DNA from: Lysobacter niastensis | GTDB lineage: Bacteria > Pseudomonadota > Gammaproteobacteria > Xanthomonadales > Xanthomonadaceae | Assembly: GCF_015453285.1 (NCBI RefSeq) | Contig: NZ_JADLZT010000008.1 | Location: forward strand, 1 to 64,000 | DNA: 64,000 bases | Direction of reading: 5' to 3' | Part shown: positions 50,513 to 58,225 of the stretch, piece by piece | Position numbering within the stretch: position 1 is the stretch's first letter | How the letters are laid out: every line of letters begins with the position of its first letter | The notes under the pieces: generated by a model | Seen by the model: the letters and a program-made list of their open reading frames with translations, nothing else | What the model was told of the DNA's origin: nothing | Database searches by the model: none | Position numbers and translations under genes: made by a program

Positions 50513-50956
50513 TCAGGGCTTGCCCGGTTCGCCCGCCTGCGCGCGCTTGCGGTAGACGACGATGATCACGAGGTCTTCCTCGCCGCGCTGCTGCAGCGCG
50601 TGCGTGCTGCCGTCGCGGGTGAGAATGGCATCGCCGGCGCCGACGTCGCGGCGCTTCCCGTCCAGGGTGAGCTCGCCGCGGCCGGACAGCACGTAGTAGA
50701 TCTCGTCCTTGTCGTTGCGGTGCTCGCCGATCGTCGCGCCGCGATGCAGCGCGCGCTGCCGGAACACGATGTCGAAGCCCTGCGCATCCTCGAAGAACGG
50801 GTAGGCCGTGGTGGTGCCACGGCCCTCGTGCGGACCCGGCTGCTGCACGGCGATGTCGCGCGCCTGTTCGACGTACGAATCGCGGCGCGGCTCGCCGGCG
50901 TGGACCGCCGTCGAAGCGAGGATCGCGATGCACGGAAGCAGCGATGCCATGCGCAT
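50513..50956 (-). CDS. Signal-peptide cupin of the kdu operon
   Basis: 147 residues. Signal peptide (about 1-20, ending HAGE) and a single cupin barrel with GATIGEHRNDKDEIYYVLSG and GDAILTRDGSTHAL. The metal site looks like His...Glu...His; the usual second His of HxH is Asn here (HRN). It lies 18 bp after kduD and so is co-transcribed with kduI-kduD. The intracellular cupin KdgF linearises unsaturated uronates in pectin catabolism; this protein may do something similar in the periplasm. That role is inferred from fold and neighbours. Confidence 0.82.
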   Translation of the reverse strand: MRMASLLPCIAILASTAVHAGEPRRDSYVEQARDIAVQQPGPHEGRGTTTAYPFFEDAQGFDIVFRQRALHRGATIGEHRNDKDEIYYVLSGRGELTLDGKRRDVGAGDAILTRDGSTHALQQRGEEDLVIIVVYRKRAQAGEPGKP

Positions 50957-50974
50957 GTGCGTCTCCGATGAACG

Positions 50975-51730
50975 TCAGCGCGCCAGCCAGCCGCCGTCGA
51001 CCGGGATGACCGCGCCGTTGACGTAATCCGACGCGCGCGAGGCCAGGAACACCGCGGCGCCGCCCAGGTCGGAAGGATCGCCCCAGCGTCCGGCGGGAAT
51101 GCGGCCGAGGATCTCGCTGCTGCGCTTCTCGTCGGCACGCAGCATCGCGGTGTTGTCGGTGGCCATGTAGCCGGGCGCGATCGCGTTGATGTTGATGCCC
51201 TTGCTGGCCCATTCGTTGGCGAGCAGGCGCGTGATGCCGGCGATGCCGCTCTTGCTTGCGGTGTACGACGGCACGCGGATGCCGCCCTGGAACGACAGCA
51301 TCGAGGCGATGTTGATGATCTTGCCGTAGCCATTCGCGATCATGTGCCGGCCGGCGGCCTGCGCCATGAAGAAGGCCCCCTTTATGTTGACGTTCATGAC
51401 GTCGTCCCAGTCCTTCTCGGTGAAATCCACCGCGTCGGCGCGGCGGATCAGGCCGGCGTTGTTGACCAGGATGTCGAGGCCGCCGAGTCCGTCGATGGTG
51501 CCGCGAACGACGCGGTCGATCGGTTCCAGGCTCGACAGGTCGGCCTCGATCGCGACGAAGCGGCGGCCCAGCGCACGCACCTTCTGTTCGGTTTCGGTCG
51601 GCGCCGAGATGCCGGCGGCGGCGATGTCGGCACCCGCTTCGGCCAGCGCCAACGCGATGCCCTGGCCGAGGCCGGTGTTGGCGCCCGTAACCAGCGCGAC
51701 CTTGCCCTGCAGGTTGAACGAATGGGTCAT
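50975..51730 (-). CDS. kduD: 2-dehydro-3-deoxy-D-gluconate 5-dehydrogenase KduD
   Basis: 251 residues, SDR family: TGANTGLGQG cofactor motif, NNAGLIRR, catalytic Ser in INIASM and YTASK. The whole chain, including GLIRRADAVDFTEKDWD and INAIAPGYMATDNT, fits KduD. It reduces 5-keto-4-deoxyuronate-derived 2,5-diketo-3-deoxygluconate to 2-keto-3-deoxygluconate with NADH. It follows kduI with a 69-bp gap and precedes the cupin gene. Confidence 0.95.
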   Translation of the reverse strand: MTHSFNLQGKVALVTGANTGLGQGIALALAEAGADIAAAGISAPTETEQKVRALGRRFVAIEADLSSLEPIDRVVRGTIDGLGGLDILVNNAGLIRRADAVDFTEKDWDDVMNVNIKGAFFMAQAAGRHMIANGYGKIINIASMLSFQGGIRVPSYTASKSGIAGITRLLANEWASKGININAIAPGYMATDNTAMLRADEKRSSEILGRIPAGRWGDPSDLGGAAVFLASRASDYVNGAVIPVDGGWLAR

Positions 51731-51756
51731 TGGGTTTCCCTGATGGCTTACGTTTC

Positions 51757-51790
51757 GTCATCCGCCATTCCCGCCTTCGCGGGAATGACG
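51757..51790. repeat. Palindromic hairpin between kduI and kduD
   Basis: CATTCCCGC / GCGGGAATG (51766-51774 with 51779-51787), loop CTTC, flanked by CGTCAT and ATGACG. It looks like the dispersed repeats with GCGGGAATGAC found in xanthomonads. Inside the operon it could stabilise or partly terminate the kduI message. Confidence 0.5.
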
Positions 51791-51799
51791 ATGGGAGGG

Positions 51800-52645
51800 C
51801 TACTTCAGCTGACAGATGTCGAGCTGGTTCATGTCGGTGTAGTCGAGGTTCTCGCCACCCATGGCCCAGATGAAGCAGTAGTTCTTCGTGCCCGAGCCCA
51901 TGTGGATCGACCATGGCGGCGACACCACCGCTTCGTCGTTGGCGATGACGAGGTGGCGCATGTCGGCCGGGTCGCCCATGAAGTGCATGACGCGCTGGTC
52001 GGCGAGGTCGAAGTAGAAGTAGACCTCGGAGCGGCGGTCGTGCAGGTGCGGCGGCATCGTGTTCCAGACGCTGCCCGGCTTGAGGATGGTCAGGCCCAGC
52101 AGCAGCTGGCACGACTTCACCGTGGCCGGGACGATGTACTGGTAGATCGTGCGTTCGTTCGACGTCTCCAGGGCGCCGCGCTCCAGCGGCACGGCCTGGG
52201 CGATCGAGATGTGCTTCGCCTCGAAGCGCGCATGCGCCGGCGTCGAGGCGAGGTAGAACTTGGCCGGGTCGGCGGCGTCGTTCGAGGCGAACTCGACCTG
52301 CGCGCTGCCCATCGGCACATACAGGCCGTCCTTCGGGGCGAGCGTGTAGGCGGTGCCGTCGACCGTGACGGTGCCCGTGCCGGAACCGACATTGACCACG
52401 CCCAGCTCGCGACGCTCCAGGAACGGCTTGCCCGCGGCCGAGGCCGGCTCGGTCTGCACCGGCAGCGACACCGGCGCGGTGGTCGGGGCGGCGCCGCCGA
52501 TGACGAAGCGCTCGTTGTGCGAGTAGTTCAGCGTGACCTGGCCGGCCGCGAACAGGTCGGTGATCAGGTAGCGCTCGCGGAGCTGGTCGTTGCTGGCGCC
52601 GGCCATCATGTCGGGATGGGTGGCGTGGTAGGTCTTGCGGAACAT
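51800..52645 (-). CDS. kduI: 5-dehydro-4-deoxy-D-glucuronate isomerase KduI
   Basis: 281 residues, cupin-type isomerase. Zinc ligands are His200 and His202 in [10 protein letters not shown], Glu207, and His248 in SIHMG. It turns 5-keto-4-deoxyuronate, the ring-opened product of pectin lyases, into 2,5-diketo-3-deoxygluconate. ATG 52645 is preceded by GGAGG. First gene of kduI-kduD-cupin. Its promoter region carries the LacI-type motif at 52719-52733. Confidence 0.95.
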   Translation of the reverse strand: MFRKTYHATHPDMMAGASNDQLRERYLITDLFAAGQVTLNYSHNERFVIGGAAPTTAPVSLPVQTEPASAAGKPFLERRELGVVNVGSGTGTVTVDGTAYTLAPKDGLYVPMGSAQVEFASNDAADPAKFYLASTPAHARFEAKHISIAQAVPLERGALETSNERTIYQYIVPATVKSCQLLLGLTILKPGSVWNTMPPHLHDRRSEVYFYFDLADQRVMHFMGDPADMRHLVIANDEAVVSPPWSIHMGSGTKNYCFIWAMGGENLDYTDMNQLDICQLK

Positions 52646-52702
52646 CGGGCCTCCGTCAGGCTGGGCTCGGCCGGCGCCCGTGCGCGCGGCGGGATGGCGG
52701 TC

Positions 52703-52733
52703 ATCATAGCGAGCTTTTGGTAACCGGTGTCAA
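52703..52733 (-). promoter_or_regulatory. Promoter of the kduI operon
   Basis: On the reverse strand a perfect -35 TTGACA (52733-52728) is followed, after 19 bp, by TATGAT (52708-52703). The spacing is a little long. The putative operator covers the -35 and the next bases, as in a repressor-controlled promoter. Confidence 0.5.
52719..52733. promoter_or_regulatory. Putative LacI-family operator at kduI
   Basis: Reverse-strand reading TTGACACCGGTTACC. It is the same as the element at 59102-59116 (ATGACACCGGTTTCC) in 13 of 15 positions, and the core ACCGGT is a palindrome with a central CG pair, as LacI-family operators have. A LacI-type gene lies 1.6 kb away. Confidence 0.6.
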
Positions 52734-52806
52734 TAACGAGACGGGCGGCGTCGGCCAAAGCTCTTTCGCGTCAGGGAAACGCGCCCGGGACGCGTGCTCC
52801 GGGCGA

Positions 52807-52833
52807 CGTCACAGCCCGGGGATCTGGATCGTC
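52807..52833 (+). promoter_or_regulatory. Probable ECF41 sigma factor target promoter
   Basis: CGTCACA (52807-52813), a 16-bp spacer, then CGTC (52830-52833). The ECF41 target sequence known from other bacteria is TGTCACA-N16-CGTC as I recall it; this site differs in one base of eleven. It lies 45 bp before the AhpD-like gene whose downstream partner is an ECF41 sigma factor. Confidence 0.7.
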
Positions 52834-52877
52834 ATACCTGTGAACGACGGATTTCCCGTCCCCCAGGAAGCAGATCC

Positions 52878-53339
52878 ATGAGCACCACCACCCAGTCCGA
52901 ACGTACCCCTGCTGCCAGCCGCCCGGTCCGCTATGAGACCGTCATCGGCGACGTGTTCCAATCCTTGGCTGGCGTTCACCCGGTGATCAACGGCCACGGC
53001 CTCGATGAAGGCCTGCGCCATCTCGTCCACCTGCGCGCCTCGCAGATCAACGCCTGCGCGTTCTGCATCCGCATGCACCTGCGCGAAGCGCGCGAGCACG
53101 GCGAGACCCAGGAGCGCCTGGACCGCCTGAGCGTGTGGCGCCACACCGGCGACTTCAGCGCCGGCGAGCAGGCCGCGCTGGCCTGGACCGAAGCCCTGAC
53201 CGTGCTCGATGAACGCAACGATCTGGGTGCATTGCGGGCCGGTCTGCGGCAGCATTTCAGCGAGGAACAGATCGGCGCGCTGACCGCGGAGGTCGCGATG
53301 ATCAATCTGTGGAACCGAATCCAGGTCTCCAGCCACTGA
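52878..53339 (+). CDS. Carboxymuconolactone decarboxylase / AhpD-like protein
   Basis: 153 residues from ATG 52878 with AGGAAG upstream. The AhpD-type redox signature is complete: Cys60, Cys63 and His67 in CAFCIRMH. A proton-relay Glu-rich helix LREAREHGETQERL follows. Such proteins reduce peroxides or thiols or decarboxylate gamma-carboxymuconolactone; this one has the CxxC form and is likely thiol-active. Genes of this COE class (carboxymuconolactone decarboxylase, oxidoreductase or epimerase) are the standard partners of ECF41 sigma factors. The sigma gene starts 16 bp downstream. Confidence 0.9.
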   Translation: MSTTTQSERTPAASRPVRYETVIGDVFQSLAGVHPVINGHGLDEGLRHLVHLRASQINACAFCIRMHLREAREHGETQERLDRLSVWRHTGDFSAGEQAALAWTEALTVLDERNDLGALRAGLRQHFSEEQIGALTAEVAMINLWNRIQVSSH

Positions 53340-53355
53340 GGCGCGTCCCCACGAC

Positions 53356-54240
53356 ATGCACGAAGCCGATGCCAGCGCCGTCTTCGAAACCCATCGCTCG
53401 CTGCTGATGGGGCTGGCCTATCGCATCCTCGGTTCGCGCGCCGACGCCGAGGATGCGGTGCAGGACACCTTCATCAAGTGGAACGAGGCGGGCCACCAGG
53501 CGATCGAGAACCCGGTCGCGTGGCTGACGACGGCCTGCACGCGCCGCTGCATCGACCTGTTGCGCTCGGCGCATCGCAGTCGTGTCGACTACGTGGGCTC
53601 CTGGCTGCCCGAACCGATCCACACCGCGGTGGAAGACATGCAGGCCGACCATGCCGAACTGGCGTCGTCGCTGGGCACGGCGTTCATGCTGATGCTCGAA
53701 CGGCTGACACCGAAGGAGCGCGCGGCCTACCTGCTGCACGAGATCTTCGATCGCCCGTACGCGGAAATCGCCGAGATTCTCGAGATGCAGGAACCCGCTT
53801 GCCGCAAGCTCGTATCGCGCGCGAAGGAGAGCATCGAGCAGAACCGCGTCCGCCACGTCACGCCACGTCCGCAGCAGGAGAAACTGCTGGCGGCGTTCGA
53901 GACCGCGGTGCTCAGTGGCGACACCCGCGGACTCGCCGGCCTGCTCGCCGAGGACATCGAGTTGCGTGCGGATGGTGGCGGCAAGGCCACGGCCGTGCGC
54001 GAGACGCTTCATGGCAGGCAGCGCGTGTTGGACTTCCTCACGGTCATGCAGCGCTACTGGAGCGATCTGCGCTGGGTGTTCATGGAAATCAACGGCAGCC
54101 GCGGCCTGGCGCTGGAGCAGGACGGCGAAGCAGTGGCGTCGGTGTCGTTCGCCTACGACGAGGCAGGCCGCGTCAGCGACATCTTCATCATGCGCAATCC
54201 CGACAAACTCGGCCGGCTGCAGGCGCAGCCGATCCAGTAG
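53356..54240 (+). CDS. ECF41-type sigma factor with SnoaL-like C-terminal domain
   Basis: 294 residues. Sigma-2 region at about 8-75 (VFETHRSLLMGLAYRILG, DAEDAVQDTFIKW), sigma-4 at about 110-165 (LTPKERAAYLLHEIF, YAEIAEIL), then a fused SnoaL-like domain (about 175-290). Three motifs of group ECF41 are visible: WLPEP (residues 83-87), DGGGK (206-210) and NPDKL (281-285). In this group the C-terminal domain, not an anti-sigma factor, controls activity, and the sigma factor transcribes its COE gene. No anti-sigma gene is present here, as expected. It probably senses an unknown stress. Confidence 0.93.
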   Translation: MHEADASAVFETHRSLLMGLAYRILGSRADAEDAVQDTFIKWNEAGHQAIENPVAWLTTACTRRCIDLLRSAHRSRVDYVGSWLPEPIHTAVEDMQADHAELASSLGTAFMLMLERLTPKERAAYLLHEIFDRPYAEIAEILEMQEPACRKLVSRAKESIEQNRVRHVTPRPQQEKLLAAFETAVLSGDTRGLAGLLAEDIELRADGGGKATAVRETLHGRQRVLDFLTVMQRYWSDLRWVFMEINGSRGLALEQDGEAVASVSFAYDEAGRVSDIFIMRNPDKLGRLQAQPIQ

Positions 54241-54246
54241 CGTCGA

Positions 54247-55356
54247 TCAGGTCCTGGGCCGCTGGCTCGAATCGCGCACGACCAGGTGCGGCGTGACGTT
54301 GCGCGAGGCGGAAGCGCCTTCCTCGTCCGGCGCGCGCTCGTCGGCCAGCAGCATCTGCGCCGCACGGCGGCCGAGGTCGCGGATCGGCAGGTGGATCGTC
54401 GTCAACGCCGGCCACAGCTGCGAGGCGAGCGGGCTGTCGTCGTAGCCGACCACCGACAGGTCGCCGGGGATCGACAGGCCGCGACGCATCGCCGCCTTGT
54501 ACACGCCAGCCGCCATCTCGTCGTTGCAGGCGAAGATCGCGGTCGGACGCGGCGATTTGGCAAGCAGGTATTCGGCGCCGGCCACGCCGGAATCGAACGT
54601 GTAGCCGCCTTCGTAGACGTAATCGGGCGCAAGCTCGATGCCGCGTTCGGCCAGTCCTTCGACGAAGCCGCCGCCGCGCTCGATCGTGGAACGGTAGCGG
54701 CGCGGGCCGGTGATCAGGCCGACCGTGCGGTGGCCGAGCGATTCCAGGTAGTTCGCGGCCTCGGTGCCGGCCTGACGGTCGTGGGTGACGACCATGTTCG
54801 ACGCCGCATCCAGCGGGATCGAAGCGATGCGCACGTAGCGAACGCCGATCTCGCGCAGCGCGGCGGCCAGCTGCTCGTCCTCGGACACGCGCGGGATCAG
54901 GATCACGCCGTGCAGCTTCTGCTGCAGGGCGAATCGGCGCACGGCCTCGATGTAGTCCTCGCGCGTGCTGTCGCAGGGATGCACGACCAGCTCGTAGCCG
55001 GAATCGCGCAGCGCGTCGAGCGCGCCGTACTGCATGTTGACGATGTACTGCGCGGTCGGGTTGTCGTAGACCATCCCGATCAGGAACGAACGGCGGAACG
55101 CCAGTCCGCGTGCCTGCGGATCGGGCGTGTAGCCGAGCTGCTTCATTAGCGCGAGGATCTTCTCGCGCGTTTCCGGGTGCACCAGCGGCGAGTCGTTGAT
55201 GACGCGCGACACGGTCTTCTTCGACACGCCGGTCAGGCGCGCGATGTCGTTGATCGTGGCTTTTCCGGGCAGCACCGCGGGTTCGGTGGCACCCGCCGCG
55301 GTGGACGCGGCCGCGGTGCGGGAACGGCGGCGTGGGCGCAGGCTGGAGTCGGTCAT
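54247..55356 (-). CDS. LacI-family transcriptional regulator of the pectin locus
   Basis: 369 residues. An Ala/Arg-rich N-terminal tail of about 30 residues leads to the helix-turn-helix INDIARLTGVSKKTVSRVIN and hinge, followed by a periplasmic-binding-type sensor domain (about 95-360; FLIGMVYDNPTAQYI, FACNDEMAAGVYKAA, SVVGYDDSPLASQLWPALTTI). It is likely to repress the surrounding pectin genes and be released by a sugar-acid such as 2-keto-3-deoxygluconate; the ligand is inferred. Start ATG 55356; the unusually long polar N-terminus may hide a later start. Confidence 0.9.
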   Translation of the reverse strand: MTDSSLRPRRRSRTAAASTAAGATEPAVLPGKATINDIARLTGVSKKTVSRVINDSPLVHPETREKILALMKQLGYTPDPQARGLAFRRSFLIGMVYDNPTAQYIVNMQYGALDALRDSGYELVVHPCDSTREDYIEAVRRFALQQKLHGVILIPRVSEDEQLAAALREIGVRYVRIASIPLDAASNMVVTHDRQAGTEAANYLESLGHRTVGLITGPRRYRSTIERGGGFVEGLAERGIELAPDYVYEGGYTFDSGVAGAEYLLAKSPRPTAIFACNDEMAAGVYKAAMRRGLSIPGDLSVVGYDDSPLASQLWPALTTIHLPIRDLGRRAAQMLLADERAPDEEGASASRNVTPHLVVRDSSQRPRT

Positions 55357-55418
55357 GGGCGTCCCGGGGGTTGGCCCATTCTAGCCTTCGGCCATGCGGT
55401 TTCGGCGGCGCAGGCGGA

Positions 55419-56699
55419 TCATTTCAGCAGCGCCGGCAACCACAGCGACAACGCCGGCACGAAGGCCACCACCAGCAGCACGGCCAGGCCGGCCAGCCAG
55501 AACGGCCAGATCGTGCGCATGCTCTGACCGATGCTGATCTTGCCGATCGCGGTGCCCACGAACAGCACCGATCCCAATGGCGGGCTGATCAGGCTCAGGC
55601 CGCCCTTCAGCACCAGGATGACGCCGAAGTGCACGGGGTCGATGCCGATCGCCTTGGCGACCGGCAGGAAGATCGGCGTGCAGATCAGGATCATCGGCGC
55701 CAGGTCCAGGAACGTGCCCAGCACCAGCAGCACCAGGATCATCAGCAACAGCATCAGGTTGCGGTCGCTGGTGAGCCCGGTCAGGAACTCGACCGACGCC
55801 GACGGCACCTGGAGGTAGGCGAGCAGCCAGCCGAACACCGCGGCGGCGGCGATTACGAACAGGATCGCGCCGGCACTACGCGCGGCATGCACGATGGTGC
55901 CGAGGAACTCGCGCCAACGCAGCTGCCGATACAGCACGCTGGTGACCAGCAGCGCGTAGACGACCGCGATCGCCGCGCTCTCCACCGCGGTGAAGATGCC
56001 GGCGCGGATGCCGACGAAGATCAGCGCCACCAGGCCGAGGCCGGGCAGTGCCGACACCAGCCGCAGCAGCACCGCGCTCCAGCCCGGGAAAATCTCGACG
56101 CCATAGCCGCGATGGCGGGCGACCGCGTAGCAGGTGACCATCAGCACCAGCGTCATCAAAAGCGCGGGCAGGATGCCGGCTGCGAACAGGTCGGCGATGG
56201 ACAGGCCGCCGCCGGCGGCTGCCGAATACAGGATCAGGTTGTGCGAGGGCGGCACCAGCAACGCGACCAGCGCCGCGGTGATGCAGACGTTGACGGCGAA
56301 ATCGCGGTCGTAGCCGCGCTGCACCATCTGCGGAATCATCGTGCCGCCGACGGCCGAGACGTCGGCGAGCGCCGAGCCGGACACGCCGCCGAAGAACAGC
56401 GACGAGAGGATGCTCACCTGGCCGAGGCCGCCGCGCATGCGCCCGACCAGCGACGAGGCCAGGCCGATCAGCCGCTCCGAGATACCGCCGCGCAGCATGA
56501 TCTCGCCGGCGAAGATGAAGAGCGGGATCGCGATCAGGCTGGCCGAACCCGCGCCGGCCGACACCTGCTGGACCATCACGATCGACGGCACGTCGAGGAA
56601 GAGCAGCGTCGCCAGCGATGCCGCAGCGAGGGAAAACGCGACCGGCACGCCCAGCACCAGCATCAGGGCGAAGACGCAGAACAGGATGGTGATCGCCAT
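55419..56699 (-). CDS. TRAP transporter large permease (DctM type)
   Basis: 426 residues with about twelve hydrophobic helices. Family features include GVPVAFSLAAASLATLLFL, IPLFIFAGEIMLRGGIS and SALADVSAVGGTMIPQM. It is the sodium- or proton-driven translocating subunit of a three-part TRAP system for a carboxylated substrate. ATG 56699 lies one base past the dctQ stop, with AGGGGACTG upstream. Together with dctQ and dctP next to pectin genes, an oligo- or monogalacturonate-type uronate is the probable substrate. Confidence 0.92.
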   Translation of the reverse strand: MAITILFCVFALMLVLGVPVAFSLAAASLATLLFLDVPSIVMVQQVSAGAGSASLIAIPLFIFAGEIMLRGGISERLIGLASSLVGRMRGGLGQVSILSSLFFGGVSGSALADVSAVGGTMIPQMVQRGYDRDFAVNVCITAALVALLVPPSHNLILYSAAAGGGLSIADLFAAGILPALLMTLVLMVTCYAVARHRGYGVEIFPGWSAVLLRLVSALPGLGLVALIFVGIRAGIFTAVESAAIAVVYALLVTSVLYRQLRWREFLGTIVHAARSAGAILFVIAAAAVFGWLLAYLQVPSASVEFLTGLTSDRNLMLLLMILVLLVLGTFLDLAPMILICTPIFLPVAKAIGIDPVHFGVILVLKGGLSLISPPLGSVLFVGTAIGKISIGQSMRTIWPFWLAGLAVLLVVAFVPALSLWLPALLK

Positions 56700-56700
56700 G

Positions 56701-57219
56701 TCAGTCCCCTTCCGGTGCGGCGGGTACGGGCGCCGTCGTCTTCATCTGTGCGAATGCGAACAGCGCCATCAGCGCGCCGGAGATCGCCAGCGGCAGGTAC
56801 TCGATGCTTTCCGGCATCGGCGCGCCAGCGGTGGGAATGTGCACACCATCGACGAACAGCACCGCGCCCCAGTACATCAGCACCAGTCCGATGAGGGCGA
56901 TCACCGCGGACTGCAGCACGTGCGCCGCATGCCGCGCACGCGGGGCCAGCGCCTCGGCCAGCAACGAAAAGCTGAAATGCCGGCGCGTGTGCACGCCGGC
57001 GGCGGCGCCCATGCTCATCGCGGTGCTGAGCAGCAGCAGCGTGACCGGCTCGGTCCAGCTCGGCGAATCGTTGAGCACGTAGCGCGCGATCACCTGCCAG
57101 CCCTGGACCAGCACCAGCCCGATCAGGGCGACGGCGGCGATGGCGATGGCCAGATCGGCGATGCGATCGATCGCGCGCTGCAGTCTGGAAGTCGTATAGG
57201 GGATCCCGGTATCCGCCAT
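56701..57219 (-). CDS. TRAP transporter small permease (DctQ type)
   Basis: 172 residues from ATG 57219. Four transmembrane helices, with the family's VIARYVLNDSPSWTEPVTLLLL segment. It assists the large permease. The open frame continues upstream in another reading of dctP, which is rejected. It sits between dctP and dctM, seven and one bases away respectively, so the three genes form one operon. Confidence 0.9.
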   Translation of the reverse strand: MADTGIPYTTSRLQRAIDRIADLAIAIAAVALIGLVLVQGWQVIARYVLNDSPSWTEPVTLLLLSTAMSMGAAAGVHTRRHFSFSLLAEALAPRARHAAHVLQSAVIALIGLVLMYWGAVLFVDGVHIPTAGAPMPESIEYLPLAISGALMALFAFAQMKTTAPVPAAPEGD

Positions 57220-57226
57220 GGAAGCC

Positions 57227-58225
57227 TCAGGCAAGTTCACGGATGCTCCGATGCAGTGCGTTGATGGCCGGGTCGCGGTGGTACTCGGCGAGCAGCGGCT
57301 GCGCCGCCTTGCGGAACGCCGCGATGTCGACATCGTTGAAGCGCACGCCGGACTCGACGACCGTGCGGCGCGCGGCGGCTTCCTGCTCCGCCCACAGGCG
57401 GCGCATGACCTGCACCGACTCACGGGCGAGGTCGACCACCAGCGACTGCTCGCGCGGCGCCAACGCATCGAAGCTGCGGCGCGACATCAGCAGCACGTCG
57501 GGCGCATAGGAGTGCTCGCTCTGCGACCAGTAGCGCGCGGCCTCGAAGTGGCGGCTCGACTGGAAGCTGCGGATGTTGTTCTCGGCGCCGTCGATCATGT
57601 GCGTCTCCATGCCGGAGAACACCTCGCCCAGCGCCAGCGGCGTGGGATTGGCGCCGAACAGGCGCAGCATGCGGATGAAGATGTCGGACACCGGCACGCG
57701 GATCTTCAGGCCGTGCAGGTCGCGCGGTTCGTGGATCGGATGCTTGATGTTGTAGAAGCAACGCGGACCGCTGTCGTAGATCGCCAGGCCGACCAGGCCG
57801 CGCGCCTCGAAGCCACGCAGCACCTGCGCGCCGACCTCGCCATCGAGCGCGCGGCGCAGGTGCGGAACCGAGTCGAACACGTACGGCAGGCACAGCGCCC
57901 GCGTCAGCGGGAAAGCGTTGTTGAGCGCACCCGAATAGACACGGGTGATGTCGATGGCGCCGAAACGCGCCATGTCGATGGCTTCGGATTCACGGCCGAG
58001 CTGCCCGGAGTGGTACTGGCGCAGCTTCACGCGGCCGCCTGTCTCGCGTTCCAGTTGCTCGCCGATCCAGCGCACCGCCTGCACGGTCGGATAGTCGCTG
58101 ACGTGCACGTCGGTCGCGGTCAGCACGCGCGCTGCATCGGGCGATGCGGCGCGAAGCACGCCCGGCATCGCGCCGGTGGCGCAGGCGGCGGCGAGTCCGG
58201 TCAGGAAGGTGCGGCGCGAGGTCAT
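57227..58225 (-). CDS. TRAP transporter substrate-binding protein (DctP type)
   Basis: 332 residues from ATG 58225. N-terminal twin-arginine signal TSRRTFLTGLAAA. The mature protein shows DctP motifs: HSGQLGRESEAIDM, the substrate-carboxylate Arg region KIRVPVSDIFIRMLRLFGANPTPL, GMETHMIDGAENNIRSF. It captures the substrate in the periplasm and presents it to the permease pair. Its start overlaps the stop of the hydratase-like gene by 4 bp (ATGA), placing that gene in the same operon. Confidence 0.93.
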   Translation of the reverse strand: MTSRRTFLTGLAAACATGAMPGVLRAASPDAARVLTATDVHVSDYPTVQAVRWIGEQLERETGGRVKLRQYHSGQLGRESEAIDMARFGAIDITRVYSGALNNAFPLTRALCLPYVFDSVPHLRRALDGEVGAQVLRGFEARGLVGLAIYDSGPRCFYNIKHPIHEPRDLHGLKIRVPVSDIFIRMLRLFGANPTPLALGEVFSGMETHMIDGAENNIRSFQSSRHFEAARYWSQSEHSYAPDVLLMSRRSFDALAPREQSLVVDLARESVQVMRRLWAEQEAAARRTVVESGVRFNDVDIAAFRKAAQPLLAEYHRDPAINALHRSIRELA

